Source of the DNA: Isoetes taiwanensis
Lineage: Eukaryota > Streptophyta > Lycopodiopsida > Isoetales > Isoetaceae
NCBI GenBank assembly: GCA_021234155.1
Contig: JAJEKV010000017.1
Coordinates: forward strand, 9,555,525 to 9,619,524
DNA: 64,000 nucleotides
Reading direction: 5' to 3'
Shown here: in pieces, positions 21,090 through 31,105 of the stretch
How positions within the stretch are numbered: the stretch's first letter is position 1
Layout of the letters: every line of letters starts with the position of its first letter
Program-made: the position numbers and the translations under genes
Notes under the pieces: generated by a model
Told to the model about the DNA's origin: nothing
Seen by the model: only the letters and a program-made list of their open reading frames with translations
The model's database searches: none

Positions 21090-22080
21090 TCTTTTTGACA
21101 ACAAACAAGAAAGTGGATCACACCATGCGAATTTAGTATATTCCGCTTGGTGTGATCTTTTTGGAAAAAGATGACTTCTTATAGTAAAATTACTTTGATC
21201 ACTTTTAATAAAAGAAATATATATGTGTCTTATTTGAAGTTAAGTGTGGATATGTGACGTGCTCATTTATTGATAAAGTGTTTGCTTTTTGAAAAAGGCT
21301 AATAACTTTATGTACTACTAGAGTTGGTAAAGTATTTTAGATGCAAATAGGAAGGGGTACTTGTGTTTAAGTTTAATTTGACAACAAGCAAGAAAGCGTA
21401 TCACACCATGTGAAATGATTGTGTTCTATTTTTTTTGCATATGTATTATTCGCTTGATGTGATCCTTCTTAAAAAAAGATATGCTCTTTGAAAAGGACTA
21501 ATAACTTTATGCACTTGGGGTGGTAAAGCATTAAATGAGAAGGGATACTTGTGTTTAATTTTAATTTGACAACAAATAAGAAAGTGGATCACACGATGCG
21601 AATTTAGTGTGTTCCATTTTTGTTGCATATGTACTATTCGCTTGGTGTGATCCTTCTTGAAAAAGAATATACTCTTTGAAAAGGGATAATGACTTATGTA
21701 CTTAAGAGTGGTAAAGCATTTTAGATACAAATAGGAATGAGTACTTGTGTTTAATTTTAATTTGACAACAAATAAGAAAGTGGATCACACCATGCGAATT
21801 TAGTGTGTCCCTTTTTTTTGCATATGTATTATTCGCTTGGTGTGATCCATCTTGAAAAAAAAATAGCTTTCAAGTAAAAGGAAAGAAATATCTTATTTAA
21901 AGTGTAAAGTGTTAGTATGTAAAGTGTTGGTTTATTAAAATACTATTTGTTTACGCTAAGTTGTAAGTTCAATATTTGTGTTTCTATTTACTTTTTTACA
22001 AAAAGGATCACACCGTGCCGAATTTCTTATATGCAATTACTTCTGCGCATGAAGATTTCGCATCATATGATCCTCTTTAA
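21090..22080. repeat. Tandem array of about 200-bp units, each with a conserved hairpin
   Basis: Units begin TTTAATTTGACAACAAATAAG, then carry left arm GGATCACACCATGCGAA, a spacer GTTGCATATGTA, and right arm TTCGCTTGGTGTGATCC. Hairpin arms: 21115/21158, 21399/21465, 21586/21653, 21782/21848 and a diverged 22005/22073. The last diverged copy resembles the solitary one at 20194. Inter-hairpin sequence (TACTTGTGTTTAA, GGTAAAGCATTTTAGAT) is also repeated. Arms are better conserved than spacers, with compensating-looking changes, which suggests that the paired structure or inverted ends matter. It may be a tandemly amplified MITE. Confidence 0.85.
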
Positions 22081-23129
22081 ACAAGGATGGCTTTGACCTT
22101 CAATGTTCATAAATTTTATGAATGTTTGCATATAAGAATGTCACATATCATATATTCTTAAAAAATGGCCATCAAAGGCATAACTAGTTTAAGAGTTCTT
22201 CTACTACTTAAAGATTTTCAAGACTCATTTTTGCTATAATTTAAATAGCAATAGATTTTTAAAGGAATCTATTGTGAAAAGTAGTCAAAGACTTCTTGTA
22301 TTAGAGGTATCTAAACACAAACACCATAACCTTTGTACTTCAAGAATGTATAAACCCTTCAAGAATGTCATTTATTAGCATCTTCACGGACATTTCCCCT
22401 TCCTTATCGGAAGCAGCTCATCTCAAGGAACTGTATTCGATTCCGAATGCCTTCATCCTCTCTCAATCTCTCACAATATCCCGGGGAGGCGGAGTTAGTC
22501 ACCACAAAATCGGACTAAACTTGAAACGTTCCAAAATGACGGTTTCTTGCCACTCAACGGATCCAATGGATATAAACTGCCATCCGCCCACATGTCGACA
22601 CTTTTTGAGCCTGCAAGACGCAAGTCGAGGTTTAAGTTCTTATTTTTTAGACCTCCTTTTTTGCGATTGAAGACTGGAGCATATTCGTGAGTCAGTTGGA
22701 TCCTTATCCACACATCATTTGGAGCTTCCATACTGCGTGGATCGCACGGCGCGAAATGAAGGTGTACAATTTGTATGCCCCGGCACAATTAAGCCGTGTG
22801 AGCGAGCGTCCGCGTACTAACCTCGTTTTTGAAATTTGCAACGTGCATATGGAAATCGAAAAGTGCATTCTCCTACAATCCATGCTTTTATACATTAAGC
22901 AAATCCAAATTTCGAATTGTAGGGGGCGGAAAGCCTGTATTGGGATGAAGTAAAGATCCCGGTTAATGCTGGGTTCACATGGAATGAACTAGCGGCCCAG
23001 TGGCTTAAAACCTGCTGAACTTGGGCTGAGGCCAAAAGATTCAGCCCCGTTTTGGAAAATCAGCCCTCGCAAGATCCAACTTGCGTAGCTGATGCAGCGC
23101 TGAATTTTTTAATCAGTGCTGACTCCGCC
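22081..23129. other. No gene recognised
   Basis: ORFs at 22365-22670 (plus) and 22495-22788 (minus) overlap and show no family motif. The segment borders the CACTA-like end at 23130. Confidence 0.4.
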
Positions 23130-23149
23130 CACTACCACCCCAAAACTGG

Positions 23150-23680
23150 GTCCACATGTTGTTTTTTAGTGTCTTTTTTGCAAAAAAACAACACCAAAAA
23201 ACTACGTGTTGTTTTTTGTCCGGATTTGCTAGAAATGACGTGTAGTTTTTAGCAAAATTTTTATACATGTAGTTTTTTTTGTAAAAGTCTGGCGTAGACT
23301 TTTGTAAAAATTGTCTACATGTAGGAATTACATGTATTTCTATATGTTGTTTTTTAAATGTAGCTGTAATTTTCAAGTGTTGTTTTCTTAAGAAATAGAC
23401 ATGTGGTTCATAATAAAACATGAAGATCCACATGTTGTTTTTAACTGTTGTTTTGCAAAAAAACAACGCTAAAAAACCGCATGTGGTTCTTAATAGAACT
23501 TGAAAATCCACATGTTGTTTTTAGCTTGTTGTTTTGTAAAAAAAACGCCAAAAACCATGTATCGAATTTTGTCCATTTGTTGCTTTAGAGTATTGTTTCT
23601 CATAAAGAAGAATCTTGATATATAGATGTGGTTTATAAAAATAAATGGTTCGGTGTTATTTTTTCTCAATAAGAGACATG
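23150..23680. repeat. Left subterminal array (ACATGTTGTTTTT motif)
   Basis: At least six degenerate copies of (C)CACATGTTGTTTTTT alternate with its partial complement AAAAAACAACACC/AAAAACTAC, for example near 23151, 23205, 23431, 23460 and 23508. The AAAAAACAAC and GTTGTTTTTT words make many small hairpins. The short minus-strand ORFs here are repetitive and not genes. Confidence 0.7.
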
Positions 23681-23689
23681 GCAAATTCT

Positions 23690-24900
23690 AAATGACTTTC
23701 ATTCACATTTAGTTCTAGACTTCTTTTTTCTTTCGAAGTCTTGAATGCTTCATATTATGTTTGGTTCTAAATTTAATTCTTTTCGGTTTAGAATTGCAAA
23801 TAGCCTTACACAACCATTGGAAAACATATTCTTATTGACCTTTATCTCATAAATAGAACAAACATTGGAAAACCTATTCTTATTTAACTTAATTTCCCAA
23901 AATTCCAGTTACTATTCACATACAAAACAATACAAAAAGAGATTGTAAAAGCGCTTTCAACAATAGAACGGGAACTTGGGAAGGGGTTTCTTTTGTAAAA
24001 CAAATTTGCCTTCTTTGCCATCGAAATTTAGCAAGAAGCACATTGCTTTGAATCCGTCAAAGACCTTTGATTACGTGGCTGAAAAAAATTGGATTGTCTT
24101 TCTCTTCTTTTTTCGCTGATATTCTCAGTAATTGCATACATCAAAATCTCAGTAATTCCCACATCAAAATCCTTAGTTCTTCATTGTAAGCCATTCGAAT
24201 ACCCCTAAAATCAAGGCCACAGACCTTAACATGATGATTTCAGCCCAGCTGACGAAATAAATCCTGGCAACGGGCTGCTTGAGAAATATCCTCAACATAG
24301 TGCGACAGCTGCCATGGCGGAGTTGGCTTGTTGCAATAAATTCAGAAAATATCATTGGAGGAAAAGCCATGGAAGGGCGAGACTATTAGCAGAGACTATT
24401 ATGCTAAAAGAATGCTTCTGCATCTCCTATCTGCACTTGCTTTGGTCTGGGGAAAAAATGTGGAGGAAAAAAAGGGCAAAGCTTTTGAAGGTGTAGGAGC
24501 TCCAGCCATGGCGGAAAGAATAAAGTACCAAACTGGGTTATGTTTGCTGGAACGGATTGAAAGTTCCAGGAAGCACAAAAGTGGCGGAATCAAGAAGAAC
24601 AGAGAGAAAGAAAAATACAGAACATTAAGCTGGGTATCCCATTCCAGAACTGGAATCGCAAGGGCAGAGCCGGCCACAGGCATTTGCGGCCAAGCCGACC
24701 TGCATAGACCTGTTTTCTTCGGCTGCTGCTCCCCGATTTGATCCATGGATGGCTCCGGTGGCCAAGCTGCTGGCTATGGCGATAATCAAAGTCGCCCAAG
24801 CATTCTGCGCCCGCGGGAGGGAAACCGTAGAAAAAGGCAAGGCACACTGGCCCAACCAATCGCGTGAGGAGGCCTAGATCGAAATCTAGGCCGTCTAAAT
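23690..24900. other. Region interior: AT-rich, then a GC-richer ORF-bearing block
   Basis: The first part is featureless. From 24314 to 24860 the composition rises and overlapping ORFs occur on both strands (24355-24741 plus, 24399-24746 minus), with GCCATGGCGGA words at 24313 and 24507. I recognise no domain. This could be a captured host fragment. Confidence 0.35.
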
Positions 24901-24901
24901 C

Positions 24902-25012
24902 ATTTAATCTGAGCCATTCATCTTAGCGGGAAGAAACACATAGTTAAGACAATAATGAAGATTTAATTTGAGCCATTCAAATTAGCGAGAAGAAACACAT
25001 AGTTAGGACACG
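24902..25012. repeat. Tandem duplication, TTTAATYTGAGCCATTCA unit
   Basis: Two copies of about 50-59 bases, from 24902 and from 24961, share TTTAATNTGAGCCATTCA, AGCGNGAAGAAACACATAGTTA and AGGACA. Outside them, GATCGAAATCTAGGCCGTC (24879 on) and GGATTTCGATCTGCCGTCC (25013 on) carry inverted TTTCGATCT/AGATCGAAA words, as at MITE ends. Confidence 0.7.
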
Positions 25013-25959
25013 TGGATTTCGATCTGCCGTCCATCTCGGCCATCCAGATTATCTATGGTAGCGCAGATTAAAAATAGATTGGATCCATTGCTACAACGTA
25101 TTGCGTGGCTCGTTGCACCCATTGGGCTATACTATGTCGAACGTGTCTATCTATCATTCTAATTTGACATCAGACCTTATATCTAAGTGTTAATTGTTTT
25201 TGTTTTTCATTGGCTTACCATTGAAAGAGGAATAAAATACATATTAAAATCATTGAAACACAACAAAATACACAAAATTTGCCATACATTTCAATGCGTG
25301 TTGCACAGGCAAACACCAAAATTCGCAAATATAGGGAGAAGCATCATCGAAATCCTCTGCCTTGGGCCCTCGCTTCACAAAGCTTCCATGGCTAGTACTG
25401 ATATATCTGAAGGCTGGCCTAGGCACCACTTGAATAACGAGGGCCACTCTTACATGTCTTATCATTAATTGGCTTATATGTCTCATTAATTTAAAGGTAT
25501 TGTGCATCAACAATGTGGAAATGATGGACAAAAGGACTAGACCATTGAAAATTTCAAGCATGGTGGCCTGCAAGGGACACACTTATTCAAAAATCAAAGT
25601 TAGTTTCTAGGCATAGTTTAATGGATTACCATTATATGCAACAAGGATATAGACAATACCCATGGATATCAAGTTAGAACCATAATTTCTCCACACTATG
25701 CTAGACATTGACGCCACTTAGATTATAAGGGTAAATTAAGAATTTCGTTTCCTCACAATTAGACAAATGTTCAAATCAAGTTGGGATCCTCGTGCATTAC
25801 AGTTCAATTCTGATGAAACAACGTTTGGGAGACAAATTTCCTTAAAAAACAAGGGTGTTAGAAGAAGATATTTGCATGGCCAAGTTTCCCATAATAGAGT
25901 GAATAGTCCAAATATTTTATGGTAAGCCCTCATAATTGTATTTTGCATGTACGAAATCA
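25013..25959. other. No gene recognised
   Basis: AT-rich DNA. Small ORFs on both strands (25187-25468 plus, 25250-25582 minus) overlap and have no motif. Confidence 0.4.
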
Positions 25960-26290
25960 ACGTCATATAGTATTTCGCTTGAAATCTTATAGTATTTTGC
26001 GAATCTTGTTATACAGTATAGCAAATTTTGTACTTGCATACCCCACAAACGAGGAACTTTACGTACGGTGTAGATTAAGGAATAAGGGGTGAATATACCT
26101 ATCCAACAGCTCTCGTTGCCCGGAGTCACCCCCCGTGTGAATATGCACCCAAACCAAAGGGGGTTTGAGGGGGATTTTAATTTAAATGTGTTGGACCCAA
26201 TGGTTGTGTTAATTAATGTCAATGGTAGTTATGTGTTGGTTGTTAATGTCAATGGTTGTTATGTGTTGGTTGTTATGTGTTGGGGGATTT
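25960..26290 (-). repeat. Dispersed repeat A, inverted copy
   Basis: Contains CATACCCCACAAACGAGGA, CAGCTCTCGTTGCCC, CACCCCCCGTGTGAATATGC, CCAAACCAAAGGGGGTTT and AATGGTAGTTATGTGTTGG. The same words occur at 55915-56290 and 58265-58575, the latter blocks mainly in the opposite orientation. In this copy the two halves are arranged differently. Confidence 0.7.
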
Positions 26291-26910
26291 AATGGTTGGA
26301 TGTTAATTGGATAAAAATTTTAGAATTCAAACCAGAAAAAAAACTAGAATTCATTTGAGGCTTTCATCACCTGTAGCTTTTGAATTTCATCACAATAAAA
26401 CAAATAGAACATAAGTAAAACTTACCATAAAGATAGAGCAGATTAATCCCATTATTCTGAAAGTCATAAAGTTTGCAACACCCATACACAAACATTTTTC
26501 AACTGGAATTTAACAGCAGCCTTTGGCCTCCATGGATTCTTGTGGTGAGAAACCAAAGTGGGAAACTTTTCTGCTTGTTAGCACAAGGATCTAGAAGCCT
26601 TGGAATTTGCTTAATAACTGCCTCAAAATCTAAAAATGCATGGTAATTTTTTGCAAGCTTTATTCGAAATGAGCCATAAAACAATATCCAATAGCGCAAT
26701 CCTGTATTAATCAACTGGTAGGATGTGAAAGCCTACCAAACCCGGCCGAAAAATTGATGTTTTAGCATAGATAACTTAACCAAACATATCCATATCATAT
26801 ACTATCAAAAAGATCTCGGAGAGAGCTTTCCAACGCAATAAAAATCATCTGAAACAGAGCTCTGGATCAAAAGTTATGATAAGAAATGTGTTGCCGGCGG
26901 GAAACTGCAC
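26291..26910. other. No gene recognised
   Basis: AT-rich, with one short motif-free minus-strand ORF (26499-26714). Confidence 0.4.
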
Positions 26911-27080
26911 TATATGCGCCCTTCAAGCCCTTCATGCGCCCTTCAAGCCCTTCATGTGCCCATTATGCACCACACACACAAAAAGAGGGCTTTTGTTGTG
27001 AGCCATTGGTTGTTGACCATTATGCACCACACGCACAAAAAAGTGGCTTTTGTTGTGAGCCATTGGTAGTTGACCATTGA
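26911..27080. repeat. Tandem duplications: GCGCCCTTCAAGCCCTTCAT and a 58-bp unit
   Basis: CGCCCTTCAAGCCCTTCAT is present twice plus a partial copy (about 26917-26960). A 58-base unit, CATTATGCACCACAC(A/G)CACAAAAA through TGAGCCATTGGTNGTTGAC, follows in two copies (from about 26960 and 27017). Confidence 0.8.
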
Positions 27081-27104
27081 AAAAAAAAGGCTAAAATCAA
27101 TGGC

Positions 27105-27230
27105 TCAGAAATGGTGCACTCTAGATGTACGCATTAGTACATCCATTTGAATACATCACGAAATCATAGGAAAACCTTAGTGAAAAGCGTACAAAAACAC
27201 AAAGAAAACCCCCTGTTATTATGCTACATA
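27105..27230 (-). repeat. Dispersed repeat B, inverted copy
   Basis: GGTGCACTCTAGATGTACGC, GTACATCCATTTGAATAC and AAAACCCCCTGTTATTATGC are the reverse complement of sequence at 53155-53290. A more diverged relative lies at 56305-56400. Confidence 0.75.
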
Positions 27231-27519
27231 TTCAAACCATTAAGGATGTGGTATTTTAGCATGAACAAGGCGATTAGGATTTAGATTTAATTATAATTGA
27301 ACTTTTACGCACTTGTACAGAAATACTTTCTATCGTCCGGATCCTTATATACAAATTTTCCTATCTAGTGAACAAAAATAGCAGTACCGTTCTTAAAAGG
27401 AAAAAAAAAACACTTTTACAATGCAATACTCGGATCACAATCTCAGTTGCTCATCTTGGCCATTGGATGCGGTATAACTATATCATGCATGTTTTTCTAA
27501 ATTTTGTCATTTTTAAATT
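27231..27519. other. No gene recognised
   Basis: AT-rich spacer before the minisatellite. Confidence 0.35.
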
Positions 27520-30205
27520 TTGCCATGTCTCATGTTGAGTCTATGTGGCATGTTTGAGCCACATGTCGGTTGAGCCATGTGCCATGTTTGAGCAGGGGGC
27601 ATGTTTGAGCCCTCAATGGACTCGGCTAGACCCTCTATAGTACAACACAACTTTTGCATAGTCCAATGCCACGTCTTGCTTGCCACTATTACTTATCTCA
27701 CTCATAAAATCCCCCCCTTTTCCCCTTTTAATTGGCCTAGTCATTTTTCTATCTAAAGTGCATAAAATGCTTAGTCATTATGTCACATGCCCACCATCCA
27801 AAGAAATGCCATGTCACCATGGAGAAATGTGTTTTTTCTATAAATTGAAAAGTTGTGTAGGCAAATTCTTTATTTTCCACCCCTTTATATTTTGCCACCT
27901 CACCACTCATCTTTGCCACCTCACTATACTCATGCCATGTCATCTCCCATAATTTTTGCAAATAGTCACCTTCTCAAAAGAAAGAATTTTGCTTGCTTTT
28001 TCATGCCACCTCATCATTCTAGTGCCATATCATTGCCATGTCACATTATGTGCCACTATTCCACTCTACATTGCCACTCTGCTCCAACGAGGCGATTTTC
28101 GACCACAACATGCGGGCATGTTTGAGCCTAGGGGCATGTTAGAGCCCCGTGTCATGTTTGACGCTAGGTGGCATGTTTAAGCCTATGTGGCATATTTGAG
28201 CCTAGGGCATGTTTGACCCAGGGGCAATGCTTGAGCCTAGGTGGCATGTTTGAGCCTATGTGGCATTTGCGCCAAGGTATTTGAGGCTATGTGGCATGTT
28301 TGAGCCTAGGACATGTTTGACCCTAGGGGTCGCTTGAGCCTAGGTGGCATGTTTGAGTCAGTATGTGGTACATTTGAGTCTATATGGCATGCATGAGCCA
28401 ATCTAGCATGTTTGAGCCTAAGGGCATGCTTGAGCCTAGGGGCACAACATTTCAACCATAAGAAAACATACAAACTTGTATCTCATTCTTTCAAAAATAA
28501 ATCATTTGAAAGGGTTTTTTATGACCCTAGTGGCATGTTTGAGCCATGTGTTACATTACGAGCCTAGTGCCATGGTTGATACTATGTGGCCAATTTATAG
28601 TTTCTGAGTGCGGGAGTTGCACATCCATCGCCAGGGCCATAGGGAGAGGGCATTTGGGACAAAATGCTTCTGGAAGGTTTTAAGGGTCCATCTTCTGGCT
28701 TCAACACCGTCCCTCTACATTGATGACTTTGTGCAAGATCTTGGTTGAATCAAACTAGGATATCGCCTCCAAAACATAAACCCTTCAATAACCTAGCAAC
28801 ACACAGGGTTTACATTTTGAAGGCCAAAACATGCTAGTTTTCATGGATAACTTCGATTGCACCATCTCTAAATATGCATCGAGAGCCATGACAATCAAGA
28901 AACGAGGTCCAAATTTATCGGCCATACGAGAATAATCCCAAACAATGTCTTGATCGCAAAAGCGACTCTTGACTTTTGATTGCCACTTCGAGAGGAGGAT
29001 AGATCCAAACTTCTGTTGTGTCGGTTCGGTTTGCTGCGTCTTCAACTGTGACTTTCAAAGAACGTCCCAAGTGCAAATGACCAAAACGCGGCCTCCAAAA
29101 CGTAAACCCTTCAAGAACCTTGGCATGTTTGAGCCACCTTGGCATGTTTAAGCCTAGATGTTATGTTGGAGCCCACGGCGTGTTTGAGCCACCTTGGCAT
29201 GTTGGAGCCTAGGTGGCATGTTGGAGCGTGGAATGTTTGAGCCACCTTGGCATGTTTGAGCCTAGGTGACATGTTGGAGGCTAGGTGGCATGTTTGAGCC
29301 ACCTTGACATGTTGGAGCCTAGGTGGTATGTTGGAGCCAACGTGGCATATTTGAGCCACCTTGGCATGTTGGATCCTAGGTGGCATGTTGGATCCTAGGT
29401 GGCATGTTGGATCCCGCGTGGCATGTTTGGGCCACCTTGGCATGTTTGAGCCACCTTAGCATCTTTGGAGCCTAGGTGGCATGTTGGAGCCACCTTGGCA
29501 TGTTGGAGCCCACGTGGCATGTTTGAGCCACCTTGGTATGTTTGAGCCTAGGTGGCATGTTGGAGCCTAGGTGTTATGTTGGAGCCTAGGTGGCATGTTT
29601 GAGCCACCTTGACATGTTGGAGCCTAGGTGGCATGTAGGAGCCTGCGTGGCATTTTTGAGCCACCTTAGCATGTTGGACCTCGCGTGGCATATTTGAGCC
29701 TAGGTGGCATGTTGGAGCCTAGGTGGCATGTTTGAGCCACCTTGGCATAGGTGGCATGTTGGACCAAGATGGCATGTTTGAGCCACCTAGGCATGTTTGA
29801 GCCTTGGTGGCATGTTGGTGCCTAGGCAAAGATGCTTGAGCCCGACTTAGCGGGGTTGGAGCCCACATGGCATGTTTGAGCCACCCTGACATGTTGGAGC
29901 CTAGGTGGCATGAAGCCCACGTGGCATGTTTGAGCCACCTTGGCATGTTTGAGCCTAGGTGTCATGTTGGAGCCTAGCTGGCATGTTTGAGGCACGTTGG
30001 AGCCTAGGCGGCATGTTGGAGCCCACGTGGCATGTTGGAGCCTATAGGTGGCATATAGGAGCCCGCATGGCATATTTGAGCCACCTTGACATGTTTGAGC
30101 CTAGGTGGCATGTTGGTGCCTAGGTGGCATGCTTGAGCCACCTTGGCATGTTGGCACCTAAGTGGCATGTTGGAGCCCACGTGGCATGTTTGAGCCACGT
30201 TGGAT
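27520..30205. repeat. Degenerate minisatellite, GGCATGTTTGAGCCTAGGT unit
   Basis: Roughly 20-25-base units of GGCATGTT(T/G)GAGCC plus variable ACCTT, TAGGT or CACGT joints occur in three blocks: about 27520-27625, 28105-28580 and 29115-30205 (the densest). The half-site GGCATGTTTGAGCC alternates with variants GGCATGTTGGAGCC. ORFs through it translate to CWLKHA/MPRWLKHAT-like repeats and are artefacts. The interruptions are an AT-rich segment (27630-28100, itself with repeated ATGCCA(C/T)-TCA words) and the fold-back segment at 28.6-29.1 kb. Confidence 0.9.
28765..29121. repeat. Fold-back insertion inside the minisatellite
   Basis: CCTCCAAAACATAAACCCTTC (from 28766) recurs directly as CCTCCAAAACGTAAACCCTTC (from about 29091) and in inverse as GGGTTTACATTTTGAAGGCC (28807-28826). 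The piece between the inverted copies is about 260 bases, contains motif-free ORFs, and separates two blocks of the minisatellite as an insertion would. Confidence 0.6.
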
Positions 30206-30289
30206 CTAACCGTTGAAGTTATTTTTCACTGAATGTAAAACAATACGTTACATTCCCAAAGTTGAGCACACAAACAATATTCCAGGTGG

Positions 30290-31070
30290 TGGTGCTTTGC
30301 TTAAAAATTAGCCTCAAAAAAACTATACTTAAGAAATAGCTGCGTAAAAACTACGCCACTTCAGAGAACCACACTTCTGTAAAAAAACAGCCACTTAAAA
30401 ACTACACCTACTTAAAAACCACACCTCAAAAAACCATACTTACTTTAAAAAACAGCTACGTAAAAACTATACCTAGTTATATAAACCACACAAAAAAAAA
30501 ATCATACTTCCTTAAAAACAGCTTCTTAAAAACTACACCTAGTTATAAACTACACCACTTCATAAAACCATACTTTATTAAAAAAACAGCCACTTAAAAA
30601 CTACACCCGCTTATATACCACACTTCAAAAAACCATACTTCTTTAAAAAATAGCTATTTAAAAACTACACCCACTTATAAACGACACCTCAAAAAACAAC
30701 ACCTCGATTAAAAAAATTATACCACTTCAGAAAACCATACTTCCTTAAAAAACAACCACTTAAAAACTACACCTCCTTATAAACCACACTTCAAAAAACT
30801 ATACTTCCATAAAAAAACGACTCTTAAAAACTACACCTAGCTATAAACTACACCTCAAAAAACAACACCTTCTTAAAAACAACACCCCCTCAAAAAAATA
30901 AGCAACACTTCTTTTAGAAAAATGACACCTCAAAAAAAGACCACACCTTAAAAAAAAAAAAACTATAGCTCCATAAAAAAAACTACACCGCCTCCTTAAT
31001 AAACCACACCTCCACATAACCACATGTAGATTTTTTGGAACAACGACATGTGGTCTTTTTGTTACTGTTG
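30290..31070. repeat. Right subterminal array (AAAAACTACACC motif)
   Basis: About 15-20 degenerate units of the type CTTAAAAACTACACC, TATAAACCACACC, TCAAAAAACCATACTTCC occur, with period about 45-60 when all three words are counted. They end in ACCACATGTAG and GACATGTGGTC next to the right terminus. Orientation is opposite to the left array. Confidence 0.8.
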
Positions 31071-31105
31071 TTTTTAGGTGTGGACCCAGAATTGGGGTGG
31101 TTGTG

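Larger units (their letters stand above)
23130..31105. mobile_element. CACTA-like 8-kb region with inverted ends, no transposase seen
   Basis: The left end CACTACCACCCCAAAACTGG (23130 on) and the inverse of the right end CACAACCACCCCAATTCTGG (ending 31105) match at about 25 of 29 positions, continuing into GGGTCCACA. Inside each end lies a long subterminal array of related words in opposite orientation (CCACATGTTGTTTTT left, AAAAACTACACC/AAAACCACA right). Subterminal arrays plus a CACTA-type terminus are the hallmark of CACTA (En/Spm) elements. There is no recognisable transposase, so the region would be non-autonomous. No 3-base target duplication is evident (GCC left, TTA right). Two partial elements, or nested insertions, are the alternative. 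Confidence 0.5.

Noticed and set aside
21090-22080. Regularly spaced palindromic repeats resembling a CRISPR array
   Set aside because: Units are about 200 bases and spacers are themselves repeats, not unique; the window is plant nuclear DNA with no cas genes.
29111-30198. Minus-strand ORFs translating to MPRWLKHAT-like repeats
   Set aside because: They are translations of the GGCATGTTTGAGCC minisatellite, shift frame from unit to unit, and have no start or promoter context.
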